64,000 nucleotides of DNA from contig NZ_CP043006.1 in assembly GCF_008086345.1 (NCBI RefSeq), positions 2,912,032 through 2,976,031 of the forward strand, in the 5' to 3' direction. Made by a program: the position numbers and the translations under genes. The notes under the pieces were generated by a model. That model searched no databases. It saw nothing but the letters and a program-made list of their open reading frames with translations, and had not been told where the DNA came from. Below are positions 23,946 through 32,939 of this stretch, one piece after another. Every line of letters begins with the position of its first letter. Position 1 is the stretch's first letter. Source of the stretch: Chitinophaga sp. XS-30 (GTDB lineage: Bacteria > Bacteroidota > Bacteroidia > Chitinophagales > Chitinophagaceae).

Positions 23946-26900
23946 ATGAAAAGTTGCCTAAGCTTCGTGCTGATGGCCTTCCTGATGGCAATTTGTTGTC
24001 AGAATGTCTACGCGCAGGAGAAAAAATGGGTATCTGGCACCCTGAAAGATACTTCCGGAACACCGATAGTATTTGCCAGCATTCTTGAAAAAGGAACGAC
24101 CAACCAGACCGCCTCCGACGCAAAAGGGGAATTCCGCATCCAGGTAGCGCCGGGCGCCATTCTTCAGATCAGAAGCATGGGATTTGCCACCCGTGAAGTG
24201 GAAACAGGTAGTGGCGCTTCATTGGACCTCGTACTGCAATACGCCTCTACCGGTCTGGATGAGGTGGTGGTTACCGCCCTGGGTATCAGCAGGCAGAAAA
24301 AATCACTCGGTTATGCCATGCAGGAAGTAAAGGGCAATACCCTTGTGGATGCGCGCGAGCCGAACCTTACCAATGCGCTGACAGGCGTTGTGGCAGGTTT
24401 GCAGATCATCCGCTCCAGCACCGGGCCGGCCGGTTCTTCCAAGATCAACCTCCGGGGCAATAACTCGCTCACCGGTAACAACCAGCCGCTGATCGTGGTG
24501 GATGGTATCCCGGTAGATAACTTTATCGGTGTTACAGATAAGAACAACGGCTTCTGGGACCCGTCGCTGGACATGGGTAACGGCCTGGCCGATCTGAACG
24601 CTAACGACATCGAGAACATTTCCGTGCTGAAAGGGCCGGCCGCCGCTGCATTGTACGGCAGCCGCGCAGGTAATGGCGTGATCATGATCACCACCAAGAC
24701 CGGCAAAAAAACAAAAGGCCTGGGCATTACCGTTTCTCACACTATCGGTTTTGAATCCATCTTCACCAACCCGAAAACGCAGATGAGCTTCGCCCAGGGC
24801 AATAACGGCACATTTGAGCCGACTGCCGCTACGAGCTGGGGCCCGAAGATCACGGGGCAAACCGTGACCAACTGGGACGGCCAGAGCGAACAGCTGAAGG
24901 CGTATGACAATGTGGACAATTTCTACCGCACAGGGGTGAATAACAATACGAACCTGTCTTTCCAGCAACAGTTCAACAAAACATCCATCTACACCTCCCT
25001 GAACCATCTGCGGGATAAAAGCCTCATCCCCGGCACCGAACTGACCCGCACGAACCTGATGGCCAGAACGGTGAGCAATTTCGGGAACGATGACCGCTGG
25101 ACGACGGATTTCAAAGTACAATATTCCAATGCGGAAGCACTGAACAGGCCAGCCGCCGGTGTGAATAACCGCAACTACTCTTCCCTGTTGTACAACATGC
25201 CGGTATCGATGGACGTTACGCAGTTCAAAGACCCGGTAGACCAGTATAACAACATGCGCTGGTTTGGTATCGGCAACCAGGTGAACCCCTACTGGGCAAC
25301 CCAGTATCACCTGAACCAGGACGCGAGGGACCGTTTCATCATGAACGGTACCATCAAATACCGTTTCGCCAGCTGGCTGGATGCTGAAATAAAAGGCGGT
25401 GCGGATAAATATACCACCAGCCTGGAGAACAAAACCTATGCAGGCAGCCCCCTGGCCGCCAACGGCAGCTATCTGACCGGGAAGTACACCTTTACCGAAC
25501 TGAACTACAGCACCCTGATCACCGCGAAGAAAGACAACCTTTTCGGTAAGCTCGGTGGTGCAGTGAGCGTGGGGGGCAACCTGATGCAGCAAAAATCATC
25601 CAGGCTTGTGAATAACGCCATTAACCTGGTAGTGCCTAATCTGTTCTCTGTAAAGAATGTTTCCGGCTCGCTGTCGCTAACGGATGAAATGACGGAACAG
25701 CGTATCAATTCCGTATATGGTACGTTCGGTCTTAACTGGGACGGCTTCCTGTTCCTGGATGCGACCATGAGGAATGACTGGGCGTCTACGCTGTCCGAGG
25801 CTAATCAATCTTATTTTTATCCTTCTGTTAGCTTGTCTTATGTCTTTACAGAATCCTTCGATGGCCTTCCTTCCTGGCTGAGCTTTGGCAAGGTGCGCGG
25901 TTCTTTTGCTGCTGTGGGCAATAGCTTGCCGCCTTATGAAATATATAACTACTATACCATAACGCCTGATCCGAACCAGAACCCGGTGGCGGCAAGACAC
26001 AATACGCTGTTTGACCCGAATGTCAGAAGTGAGCTGGTGAAATCCATTGAAGTGGGTACAGAGTTGCGCTTTGTTAACAACAGGTTTGGTGTGGACTTCG
26101 CCTTTTACAAGAACAATGCTACCCGTCAGTTGATCGATCTGCCGATGGACCCGGGAAGCGGATACGAATTCCGCAAGATCAACGCCGGTGATATCGAGAA
26201 CAAAGGCTTTGAGATCGCAGTGGATGCCAGGGTGATCGAAAGCCGTGGCGGTTTCAACTGGAACCTGGCCGCCAATTTCTCCCGCAACCGCAATATGATC
26301 AATGACATCCTGAGCAGCGAAGGCGTGAACCGCTATCAGCTGGGAGGTTTTGACGCGGTATCCATACTGGCGGCTACCGGTGCTTTGTACGGCGAGATCT
26401 ACGGCAGCAAATTCCTGCGCGTGACGGATGACAAAAGCGAGCATTACGGTAAACTGCTGCTGAGCTCTTCCGGCCTGCCGCAGATGGGTGAGCAGAACGC
26501 ACGCCTCGGCAACCAGCAGGCGAAAGCCCTGATAGGCATTACCAATACCTTCGGCTACAAGGACTTCACTCTTTCCTTCCTCGTGGACGGACGTTTTGGC
26601 GGAGACATGTTCTCCACCACGCATACGCTGATGCAAAGGAATGGTACCGCGGACATTACCGCTCCCGGTGGTGAAAGGCCGGATATGGTCGTGGATGGCG
26701 TGATCGATGCAGGTGGCGGCAACTACGTGCAGAACACCCAGACGATCACCACCCAGCAATACTGGAACGCTGCGGCCGGATTGAATAACCTTGGTATCAC
26801 AGAACTGAATATCTACGATGCGTCCAACATCAGGTTGAGGAATGTACAGCTGAATTACAACTTCCCGCAGCGTTTGCTCGCAAAAACCGCGATCAAGAGT

Positions 26901-27065
26901 GCGAGGATCGGGCTTTCCTGCAACAACGTATGGCTCATTTCCAGCCATATGCGCGGCCTGGACCCGGAATCGGTGATGGCAATCGGAACGAACGCTACCG
27001 GCTTCGAAAATGGTGCGCCTCCAACTACCCGTACTTTTCTGGCCAACGTAAGTCTCAGTTTCTAA
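23946..27065 (+). CDS. SusC/RagA-type TonB-dependent outer membrane transporter
   Basis: ATG 23946 directly starts a signal peptide (MKSCLSFVLMAFLMAICCQNVYAQ). The 1039-residue protein has a carboxypeptidase-regulatory-like domain (VSGTLKDTSGTPIVFASI), a TonB-box-like LDEVVVTALG, a plug (NALTGVVAGLQI; PLIVVDGIPVDN; ISVLKGPAAAALYGSRAG) and a beta-barrel ending in Phe (ANVSLSF). No STN domain is present. It pairs with the SusD-like gene 19 bp downstream. No glycoside hydrolase follows, so the nutrient cannot be deduced from the neighbours. Confidence 0.93.
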   Translation: MKSCLSFVLMAFLMAICCQNVYAQEKKWVSGTLKDTSGTPIVFASILEKGTTNQTASDAKGEFRIQVAPGAILQIRSMGFATREVETGSGASLDLVLQYASTGLDEVVVTALGISRQKKSLGYAMQEVKGNTLVDAREPNLTNALTGVVAGLQIIRSSTGPAGSSKINLRGNNSLTGNNQPLIVVDGIPVDNFIGVTDKNNGFWDPSLDMGNGLADLNANDIENISVLKGPAAAALYGSRAGNGVIMITTKTGKKTKGLGITVSHTIGFESIFTNPKTQMSFAQGNNGTFEPTAATSWGPKITGQTVTNWDGQSEQLKAYDNVDNFYRTGVNNNTNLSFQQQFNKTSIYTSLNHLRDKSLIPGTELTRTNLMARTVSNFGNDDRWTTDFKVQYSNAEALNRPAAGVNNRNYSSLLYNMPVSMDVTQFKDPVDQYNNMRWFGIGNQVNPYWATQYHLNQDARDRFIMNGTIKYRFASWLDAEIKGGADKYTTSLENKTYAGSPLAANGSYLTGKYTFTELNYSTLITAKKDNLFGKLGGAVSVGGNLMQQKSSRLVNNAINLVVPNLFSVKNVSGSLSLTDEMTEQRINSVYGTFGLNWDGFLFLDATMRNDWASTLSEANQSYFYPSVSLSYVFTESFDGLPSWLSFGKVRGSFAAVGNSLPPYEIYNYYTITPDPNQNPVAARHNTLFDPNVRSELVKSIEVGTELRFVNNRFGVDFAFYKNNATRQLIDLPMDPGSGYEFRKINAGDIENKGFEIAVDARVIESRGGFNWNLAANFSRNRNMINDILSSEGVNRYQLGGFDAVSILAATGALYGEIYGSKFLRVTDDKSEHYGKLLLSSSGLPQMGEQNARLGNQQAKALIGITNTFGYKDFTLSFLVDGRFGGDMFSTTHTLMQRNGTADITAPGGERPDMVVDGVIDAGGGNYVQNTQTITTQQYWNAAAGLNNLGITELNIYDASNIRLRNVQLNYNFPQRLLAKTAIKSARIGLSCNNVWLISSHMRGLDPESVMAIGTNATGFENGAPPTTRTFLANVSLSF

Positions 27066-27084
27066 TCTTAAACAGAAAATTGTC

Positions 27085-28992
27085 ATGAAAAAATTAATCA
27101 TAAAATCAGGCTGGCTGTTATCGGCGATCGTGATGATGGCTTCCTGTAAAAAGTTCGATGAGATCAATACCAATCCCAAGACCGCTACGGAGGACCAGGT
27201 ACAGGTGGAGTATTTCATCAATAACGCGATCATCAGTGCGCAGATGGACCCGCATATTGCGGAACGTGCATTCGTGCTGTATTGGAAAACAGCATCAAGG
27301 CAGCATCTCAGCGGCGGCTTGTCCTCCGGTGCGGTAGACGATGGCTGGAGCACGGACTATTACCGTTATGTATCCACCTGGCTGAATCACATTTATACCG
27401 GCATTCAGCTGGCGGATAAAAAGATCGCCAGTGGCGACATCAAGGAGTACACCGGAAACCTGAAACAGGTGGCCCGCATCTGGCGCGCTTACCTGTTAAG
27501 CGAGTTGGCGGATAACTTCGGCCCCATCCCGATCCAGGCGTATGAAGGTGTCAATCCGGACTTCGTGGATGTAAAGACCGTGTATTATTTCATGCTGGAC
27601 GAGTTGAAAGATGCAGGCGCCAAGCTGGATGAAGCTGTGGTGAATACCGAGGCGCTGCAGAAGCTGGACCCCGCCTACGGATACAACTACACGAAGTGGA
27701 AAAGGTTTGCAGCCTCGCTGAGAATGCGCCTGGCCATGCGCCTGTCTGAAGTAGACGCAGCGAAAGCAAAGGATGAGTTCGAAGCGGCAGCAGCGCTGCC
27801 GGTGATCACCGATATGGTAGATGCCTTCCAGGTGGCCGAGAAAGGCGGCTGGGATCCGCTGACCGGTGTGATGAGCCGCGAATGGAATGCCCAGATACTT
27901 TCTACAACAATGGAGAATATCTATACCGGTCTTGGTGGCGTAAAAACCGAAGATCAGCTGAATGCTTCTTACCATACATATATCCGCGATGCGGATTGGG
28001 CAGGGTTGAGGCTGACAGATCATTTCTCTACCATGACGAATGATCCGTATGCAGGTTTCTGGTTCGATGGTATTCCAAATACCCTGGACCCCCGCGCCCT
28101 CAAAACCTTCATCCTCCCCGGCGATTTCACCAACCCGGATTTCAGCAAATATCCCAGCTACAGCCAGGTGACCTGGGAACAGACCAAGCGGAACCTGGTG
28201 GATGGCAGCAACAATGTAGTGAAAGAGCTCGAAGCCAAATTCACCTGGAACGGCTCCAATGCCGGTGCATGGGGCACCAAAGGCGCGCGCAACCAATGGC
28301 GCGGGTATGCCGGTGCGGCACCCAGGCTGTCGCATGATTTCAGGACCAGCACGTCCAAACGCATCTTCTTCGCTCCCTGGGAAACCTATTTCCTGATGGC
28401 GGAAGCCGCCGTAAGAGGATGGACGGTGCCGATGTCCGGCAAAGCAGCGTATGAAGCAGGTATTACATCCAGCTTCGAATACTGGGGCGTCAGCAGCTTC
28501 CTCGGCGCTTACCTTGCTTCCACCGACTACAGCAAAACCGGTACTTCCGTTAGCTGGGACCATACCACAGAACCTCCTGCTACTTACAACATGAACTTCC
28601 GTGACGGTTATACCAATACTGCCGGAACAGTGGCCATCAAATACCCGGTCAACAACCTGTATATGAACGGTACGGTGAAGAATGACCTGTTGACAAAGAT
28701 CATCACGCAGAAGTACATTGCGCAGGTGCCCTGGTTGCCGCTGGAAAGCTGGAACGATTTCCGCAGGCTGGGTCTTCCTTTCATGGAGAATCCCAATGTG
28801 GAAGAGCCGCTGGTAACATTGCCGGACCTCAATGCGTCCAATTACATGACCAGCAATGTGAAATTCTTTCCGCAACGTCTCGCTTATCCTTCTTCATTGA
28901 AAAATACCAACGCAGAAGGTTATCAGCAGGCGGTAGGGTTCCTTGGCGGGCCTGATGCCGTGCTGACGCCGCTCTGGTGGGCAAAACACTAG
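27085..28992 (+). CDS. SusD/RagB-family nutrient-binding lipoprotein
   Basis: The 635-residue protein starts with a lipoprotein signal (MKKLIIKSGWLLSAIVMMASC) and the typical KKFDEINTNPKTAT segment of the SusD-like group 2 family. Later blocks such as WRAYLLSELADNFGPIPIQAY, KRFAASLRMRLAMRLSEVDA and FLMAEAAVRGW are typical TPR-like helices of SusD proteins. It is the surface partner of the SusC just upstream. A strong terminator follows at 29013, so the pair forms a two-gene operon. Confidence 0.92.
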   Translation: MKKLIIKSGWLLSAIVMMASCKKFDEINTNPKTATEDQVQVEYFINNAIISAQMDPHIAERAFVLYWKTASRQHLSGGLSSGAVDDGWSTDYYRYVSTWLNHIYTGIQLADKKIASGDIKEYTGNLKQVARIWRAYLLSELADNFGPIPIQAYEGVNPDFVDVKTVYYFMLDELKDAGAKLDEAVVNTEALQKLDPAYGYNYTKWKRFAASLRMRLAMRLSEVDAAKAKDEFEAAAALPVITDMVDAFQVAEKGGWDPLTGVMSREWNAQILSTTMENIYTGLGGVKTEDQLNASYHTYIRDADWAGLRLTDHFSTMTNDPYAGFWFDGIPNTLDPRALKTFILPGDFTNPDFSKYPSYSQVTWEQTKRNLVDGSNNVVKELEAKFTWNGSNAGAWGTKGARNQWRGYAGAAPRLSHDFRTSTSKRIFFAPWETYFLMAEAAVRGWTVPMSGKAAYEAGITSSFEYWGVSSFLGAYLASTDYSKTGTSVSWDHTTEPPATYNMNFRDGYTNTAGTVAIKYPVNNLYMNGTVKNDLLTKIITQKYIAQVPWLPLESWNDFRRLGLPFMENPNVEEPLVTLPDLNASNYMTSNVKFFPQRLAYPSSLKNTNAEGYQQAVGFLGGPDAVLTPLWWAKH

Positions 28993-29012
28993 CCAGCTTT
29001 AGTATTTAAACG

Positions 29013-29060
29013 CTGACCACAAAGGCCAAAAGGGCTTCTTGTGGTCAGTTTTTTTATTTT
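29013..29060 (+). terminator. Rho-independent terminator after the ROK-linked SusC/D pair
   Basis: CTGACCACAA (29013-29022) and TTGTGGTCAG (29039-29048) form a perfect 10-bp stem with a 16-nt loop, followed at once by TTTTTTTATTTT. This is the clearest intrinsic terminator in the window and separates the SusC/D operon from the aldo/keto reductase gene. Confidence 0.92.
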
Positions 29061-29098
29061 AGTGGTGCAGTATTTGATGACATTAACCCAAAAACACC

Positions 29099-29989
29099 AT
29101 GAATTACAATGCACTCGGCAATTCTTATCTGAAGATCAGTGAAGTATCGTTTGGCTGTATGTCCATAGACCGCGATGAAACCGCGGCCATACCGCTCATC
29201 CGCCGCGCGGTTGACCTGGGGATCAATTACTTCGATACGGCGGACCTCTATGATAAAGGGCTTAATGAATCCATACTGGGCAAAGCGCTCGACGGTATCC
29301 GCGACCAGGTGGTGATCGCCACCAAAGTGGGCAACCAGTGGCGGCCGGATGGCAGCGGGTGGGACTGGAACCCCGGCAAAGATTACATTCTCTCCGCCGT
29401 TGAGGCCAGCCTGAAGCGTTTGCGAACGGACCATATCGACCTGTACCAGTTGCACGGCGGCACCATCGATGACCCGATCGATGAAACCATCGAAGCATTT
29501 GAATCCCTCGTAAAGGCCGGAAAGATCCGGTATTACGGCATATCATCCATCCGCCCGAATGTTATCAGGGAATACATCAAACGTTCCAATATCGTCAGTG
29601 TAATGATGCAATACAGTTTGCTGGACCGGCGGCCGGAGGTCTCCTGCCTGCAACTGCTGGAACAGCATAACATCGGTGTACTCGCCAGGGGCAGTGTTGC
29701 CCGGGGGCTGCTGGTGGATAAACCGGCGGAGCCTTATCTCGATTATACCGCCGAACAGGTGCAGCTGGCCAGGGAAGCCATTGCCGCGGCATCAGGCCCG
29801 GAAAGGTTGCCTTCACAGACAGCCATCCAGTATGTACTGAAACATCCCGCGGTCGTTTCTGCTGTTGTGGGCATCCGTACCCCGCAGCAACTGGAAGAGG
29901 CGGCTATGGCTGTAAAAAGACTTGATGCGATGGAATATGAAGCGCTGACGCGCGCCGTGCCGGTAAAGGATTATACGGCGCATCTCTGA
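29099..29989 (+). CDS. Aldo/keto reductase
   Basis: The 296-residue NAD(P)H-dependent TIM-barrel enzyme shows the family's catalytic residues in order: NYFDTADLYDKGLNE (Asp and Tyr), VIATKVGN (Lys) and IDLYQLHGG (His). The cofactor-binding end has AIQYVLKHPAVVSAVVGIRTPQQLEEA. It reduces an aldehyde or ketone that cannot be named from sequence. It lies between a terminator and the convergent LacI-type gene and so is probably monocistronic. It could belong functionally to the sugar genes on either side. Confidence 0.92.
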   Translation: MNYNALGNSYLKISEVSFGCMSIDRDETAAIPLIRRAVDLGINYFDTADLYDKGLNESILGKALDGIRDQVVIATKVGNQWRPDGSGWDWNPGKDYILSAVEASLKRLRTDHIDLYQLHGGTIDDPIDETIEAFESLVKAGKIRYYGISSIRPNVIREYIKRSNIVSVMMQYSLLDRRPEVSCLQLLEQHNIGVLARGSVARGLLVDKPAEPYLDYTAEQVQLAREAIAAASGPERLPSQTAIQYVLKHPAVVSAVVGIRTPQQLEEAAMAVKRLDAMEYEALTRAVPVKDYTAHL

Positions 29990-30064
29990 TCATCTCCGTT
30001 GTAAGGAACAATATCCGGGAAACGTATATTTCAGGAGGGAAGCAGCCGTGTGTGGCAATGCCAT

Positions 30065-31102
30065 TCAGGATGTTGCTAACGCGGAAGATTCACGGATAAT
30101 AAGGCTGCTCGGCAACACCCTGTTCTCGAAATCCGTGACGGGCCGTTTACTTTCGATCATCCGGATCAGCAGTTCCGTTGCGCTTTGCCCGATCTCGAAT
30201 GCCGGCTGCCGGATCACGCTCACCGGCGGTGTGAAAAGTTCTGCCAGGTTGGTATTGGTGAAACCGATGAAACCTACCTGCTTGTATTTCCGGGCTACAT
30301 TCTTCAATGCGCTGAGCGTTACCGTCGTGAGCCGGTCCCCTGCCGTAAAGATGGCATCTACCGTGGGCCTCGACTGAAAAAGATGCTCCACTGCCTGCTC
30401 CACTTCATCATAGATCATGCCCCCGTGATTGCAATGCTTTACCAGCCCCGCATCATAAGCGATGTTGTACTGCTCCAGCGCATCCTTGTATCCCTGCAGC
30501 CGTTCGCGCGTAATGGAAAGATTGCTGGTGCTGGTGATATGCGCGATCTTTTTAAAACCCTGCGATATCAAATGCTCCGTGGCATGGAAGGCACCGAAAT
30601 AATTATCCGCCGTTACACGATGCGTATCAATTTCATCCGTTACCCGGTCGAATTGTACGATGGGAAATCCTTTATCATGCAGTTGCTTCAGATAGGAAAG
30701 GTCAGTCGTTTCGCAGGAGAGCGAAAGCAGCAGCCCGTCAACCGACCGGGATACCAGGTGCTGGATATTCACCATTTCCCGCTCTTTTGATTCATGTGTT
30801 TGTGTGATGATAACGTGATACCCGTTATTATAGGCAATGGACTCTATTCCGTTGATGGCCTGGGAGAAGAAGTTATTGGCGATCTCTGAAACCACCACGC
30901 CGATAGCCTTGCTGCGCTGCTCTTTGAGGCTGAGGGCAATGGGATTGGGGCGGTAGTTCATCCGCTCGGCATACTCCATGACCAGTTTCTTTGTTTCTGC
31001 AGAAATCTCGTAACGTCCCCGTAAAGCCCTGGATACCGTGGAAGTAGAGAGGTTAAGGGCTTTGGCAATATCTTTTATGGTGATTGCGTCGTCGAATTTC
31101 AT
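30065..31102 (-). CDS. LacI-family transcriptional regulator
   Basis: I chose ATG 31102, which places the LacI helix-turn-helix at the N-terminus (ITIKDIAKALNLSTSTVSRALRG and the hinge NYRPNPIALSLK). Open sequence upstream to 31504 is not LacI-like. The 345-residue protein has a periplasmic-binding-protein-like sensor domain (IGVVVSEIANNFFSQAINGIE; IAHITSTSNLSITRERLQGY; DAIFTAGDRLTTVTL). It is divergent from the GH105-uxaB-uxaC operon and a 13-bp-arm palindrome lies between them. It is therefore likely the galacturonate-responsive repressor of that operon. Confidence 0.93.
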   Translation of the reverse strand: MKFDDAITIKDIAKALNLSTSTVSRALRGRYEISAETKKLVMEYAERMNYRPNPIALSLKEQRSKAIGVVVSEIANNFFSQAINGIESIAYNNGYHVIITQTHESKEREMVNIQHLVSRSVDGLLLSLSCETTDLSYLKQLHDKGFPIVQFDRVTDEIDTHRVTADNYFGAFHATEHLISQGFKKIAHITSTSNLSITRERLQGYKDALEQYNIAYDAGLVKHCNHGGMIYDEVEQAVEHLFQSRPTVDAIFTAGDRLTTVTLSALKNVARKYKQVGFIGFTNTNLAELFTPPVSVIRQPAFEIGQSATELLIRMIESKRPVTDFENRVLPSSLIIRESSALATS

Positions 31103-31752
31103 ATCTGGATCAAACGTGGTCTGTACGTAAAATAAGAAATTAATCGAACTCCACCTGCTTTTTGTAACAGCTACGCTTTCCCGCAGCCTTATGCAATCGT
31201 TCCCGACAACGATTGCATAAATAAAGTCGCCGGTCTGCGGCCATCGTGATGAATTAATATGTACACTTGCCTTACCACGTTTTATCAACCTTCCACATAT
31301 GAAACTGATATTATCCGCTAATAACTTCAACACATGCTTTAATACAAACACAGTGAACAGGCTCGCTGCCTGCCAAATCAAACGGTGCCTGCAAAATTCC
31401 GGGTGTTTTGCACCCGGTGCAGGGCCGGAAAGATCAAATATGAACAGATGAAACATTACAGCCCTGTTATTCCAGTTATATTCCCCTTCATCTTGTGTAA
31501 ACACTACCCGGAAGGGGCGCCGGTGTCCGCTGCCCCGGACATCGCTTTTTCAAAACGTGAACAATGCCCGGATGACGGTGTTGGGAGCTTACAGCTCCCT
31601 CACCGGCGACCAGGGGTGCTGCACTATGGTATTGCGGCCATCCGGTTCCGGTGCGGCCACAGCCGGTAATAGTGGTCTTATCGATTCCCCCGGCGGGCTA
31701 TTGGCGGAAACAGTTCCGGCCGGCGAATGATGGCATAAAACTTATTGAACTG
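31103..31752. other. Long divergent intergenic region, possibly with a gene remnant
   Basis: These 650 bp separate the LacI-type gene from the GH105 gene. They hold the palindromic operator at 31189-31220, a near-consensus plus-strand -7 element (TACACTTG, 31262-31269) and a perfect 7-bp hairpin (GGGAGCT/AGCTCCC, 31583-31599). The part from about 31440 to 31735 has gene-like GC content and a stop-free plus-strand frame without a convincing start. I cannot assign it a product; it may be a decayed gene or a long leader. Confidence 0.4.
31189..31220. promoter_or_regulatory. Palindromic LacI-type operator
   Basis: TTATGCAATCGTT (31189-31201) is repeated exactly in inverted form, AACGATTGCATAA (31208-31220), around a 6-bp centre. 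The long perfect arms and the place between a LacI-family gene and its likely target operon make this a strong operator candidate. It lies about 40 bp before the possible GH105 -7 element and about 90 bp upstream of the regulator's start. Confidence 0.75.
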
Positions 31753-32922
31753 ATGTTGACAGCTAAACGATACAGTGTATTATGCTGGCTGCTGCTCTGC
31801 ACATGGAACGTGCAGGCGCAGGAAAGGTCCATGGCGAAGGAAATGGCGGCTACGGTCATGCATATATGGAAAGACTCCCTCTCCATGCATCCCGGAAGAC
31901 CTGTTAAATGGACTTATGACCAGGGCGTAGTATTACGCGGTATCGAAGGGCTCTGGCGCCGCACGGGAGATACGGCTTACCTGGCTTACATCCGGAAGTG
32001 CATGGACCATTTCGTGCAGCCGGACGGGAGCATCCGCACCTATAAACAACAGGATTACAATATCGATAACGTGATGCCCGGCCGCAATTTGCTGCTGCTT
32101 TACCAGGTAACGGGCGGGGAAAAATACCGCAAAGCGGTGGACATACTGCGCAGCCAGCTGGCCACGCATCCCCGCACAAAAGCAGGAGGTTTCTGGCACA
32201 AAAAGATCTATCCCTGGCAGATGTGGCTGGACGGCCTGTATATGGCGCAGCCCTTCTATGCGGAATATGCCGTGGCGTTCCGGGAAGATACCATCTTCCA
32301 TGATATCACCCGGCAGTTCGTACTGATGGAACAGGTGTCCCGCGATGCCCGCACAGGCCTGCTGTATCACGGATATGACGAATCGCGCCGGCAAAAATGG
32401 GCCGACCCGGTTACGGGCCGCTCCCCGCATTTCTGGGGCAGGGCAATGGGATGGTATGGCATGGCCCTCGTGGATGCGCTGGAACATTTTCCCGCTACGC
32501 ATCCCGGTAAAGCGCAGCTGACCGCTATACTCAACAGGCTGGCCGTAGCGGTGACAAAATACCAGGATAAAAAAACGGGCCTTTGGTGGGATATCGTCGA
32601 TCTGCCCGACAAAGCAAAGAATTACCGGGAAGCCTCCGCTTCCGCCATGTTCGTGTACACGCTGGCGAAAGGCGTACGGCTGGGGCTGTTGCCGGCAAAG
32701 TATAAAAAGGTGGCTGCAAAAGCCTATCAGGGCATTATCCGTGAGTTCGTGAAAAAAGACGAACAGAGATATGTCCACCTGCATGGCACGGTAAGCGTGT
32801 CCGGCCTCGGCGGCAATCCTTACCGCGATGGCAGCTTTGATTATTATATGAGTGAAAAGGTGGTAGTGGATGACCCCAAAGGAGTAGGGTCTTTTCTGCA
32901 GGCCGCCAATGAAATGGAGTAA
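31753..32922 (+). CDS. GH105/GH88-type unsaturated rhamnogalacturonyl hydrolase
   Basis: ATG 31753 begins a signal peptide (MLTAKRYSVLCWLLLCTWNVQAQ). The 389-residue protein folds as an (alpha/alpha)6 barrel, with WTYDQGVVLRGIEGLWRRTGD, KIYPWQMWLDGLYMAQPFYAEY, FWGRAMGWYGMALVDALEHFP (catalytic Asp region) and the end block GTVSVSGLGGNPYRDGSFDYY. This family removes unsaturated galacturonate from pectin-lyase products. The next genes reduce and isomerise uronates, so the operon is a pectin/rhamnogalacturonan end-product module. Confidence 0.92.
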   Translation: MLTAKRYSVLCWLLLCTWNVQAQERSMAKEMAATVMHIWKDSLSMHPGRPVKWTYDQGVVLRGIEGLWRRTGDTAYLAYIRKCMDHFVQPDGSIRTYKQQDYNIDNVMPGRNLLLLYQVTGGEKYRKAVDILRSQLATHPRTKAGGFWHKKIYPWQMWLDGLYMAQPFYAEYAVAFREDTIFHDITRQFVLMEQVSRDARTGLLYHGYDESRRQKWADPVTGRSPHFWGRAMGWYGMALVDALEHFPATHPGKAQLTAILNRLAVAVTKYQDKKTGLWWDIVDLPDKAKNYREASASAMFVYTLAKGVRLGLLPAKYKKVAAKAYQGIIREFVKKDEQRYVHLHGTVSVSGLGGNPYRDGSFDYYMSEKVVVDDPKGVGSFLQAANEME

Positions 32923-32939
32923 ATATTAACCGGAGGAGT

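Noticed and set aside
25677..27353. Minus-strand open frame of 558 codons
   Set aside because: It lies opposite the SusC/SusD genes, lacks any recognisable fold and follows from the GC-rich third positions of the real genes.
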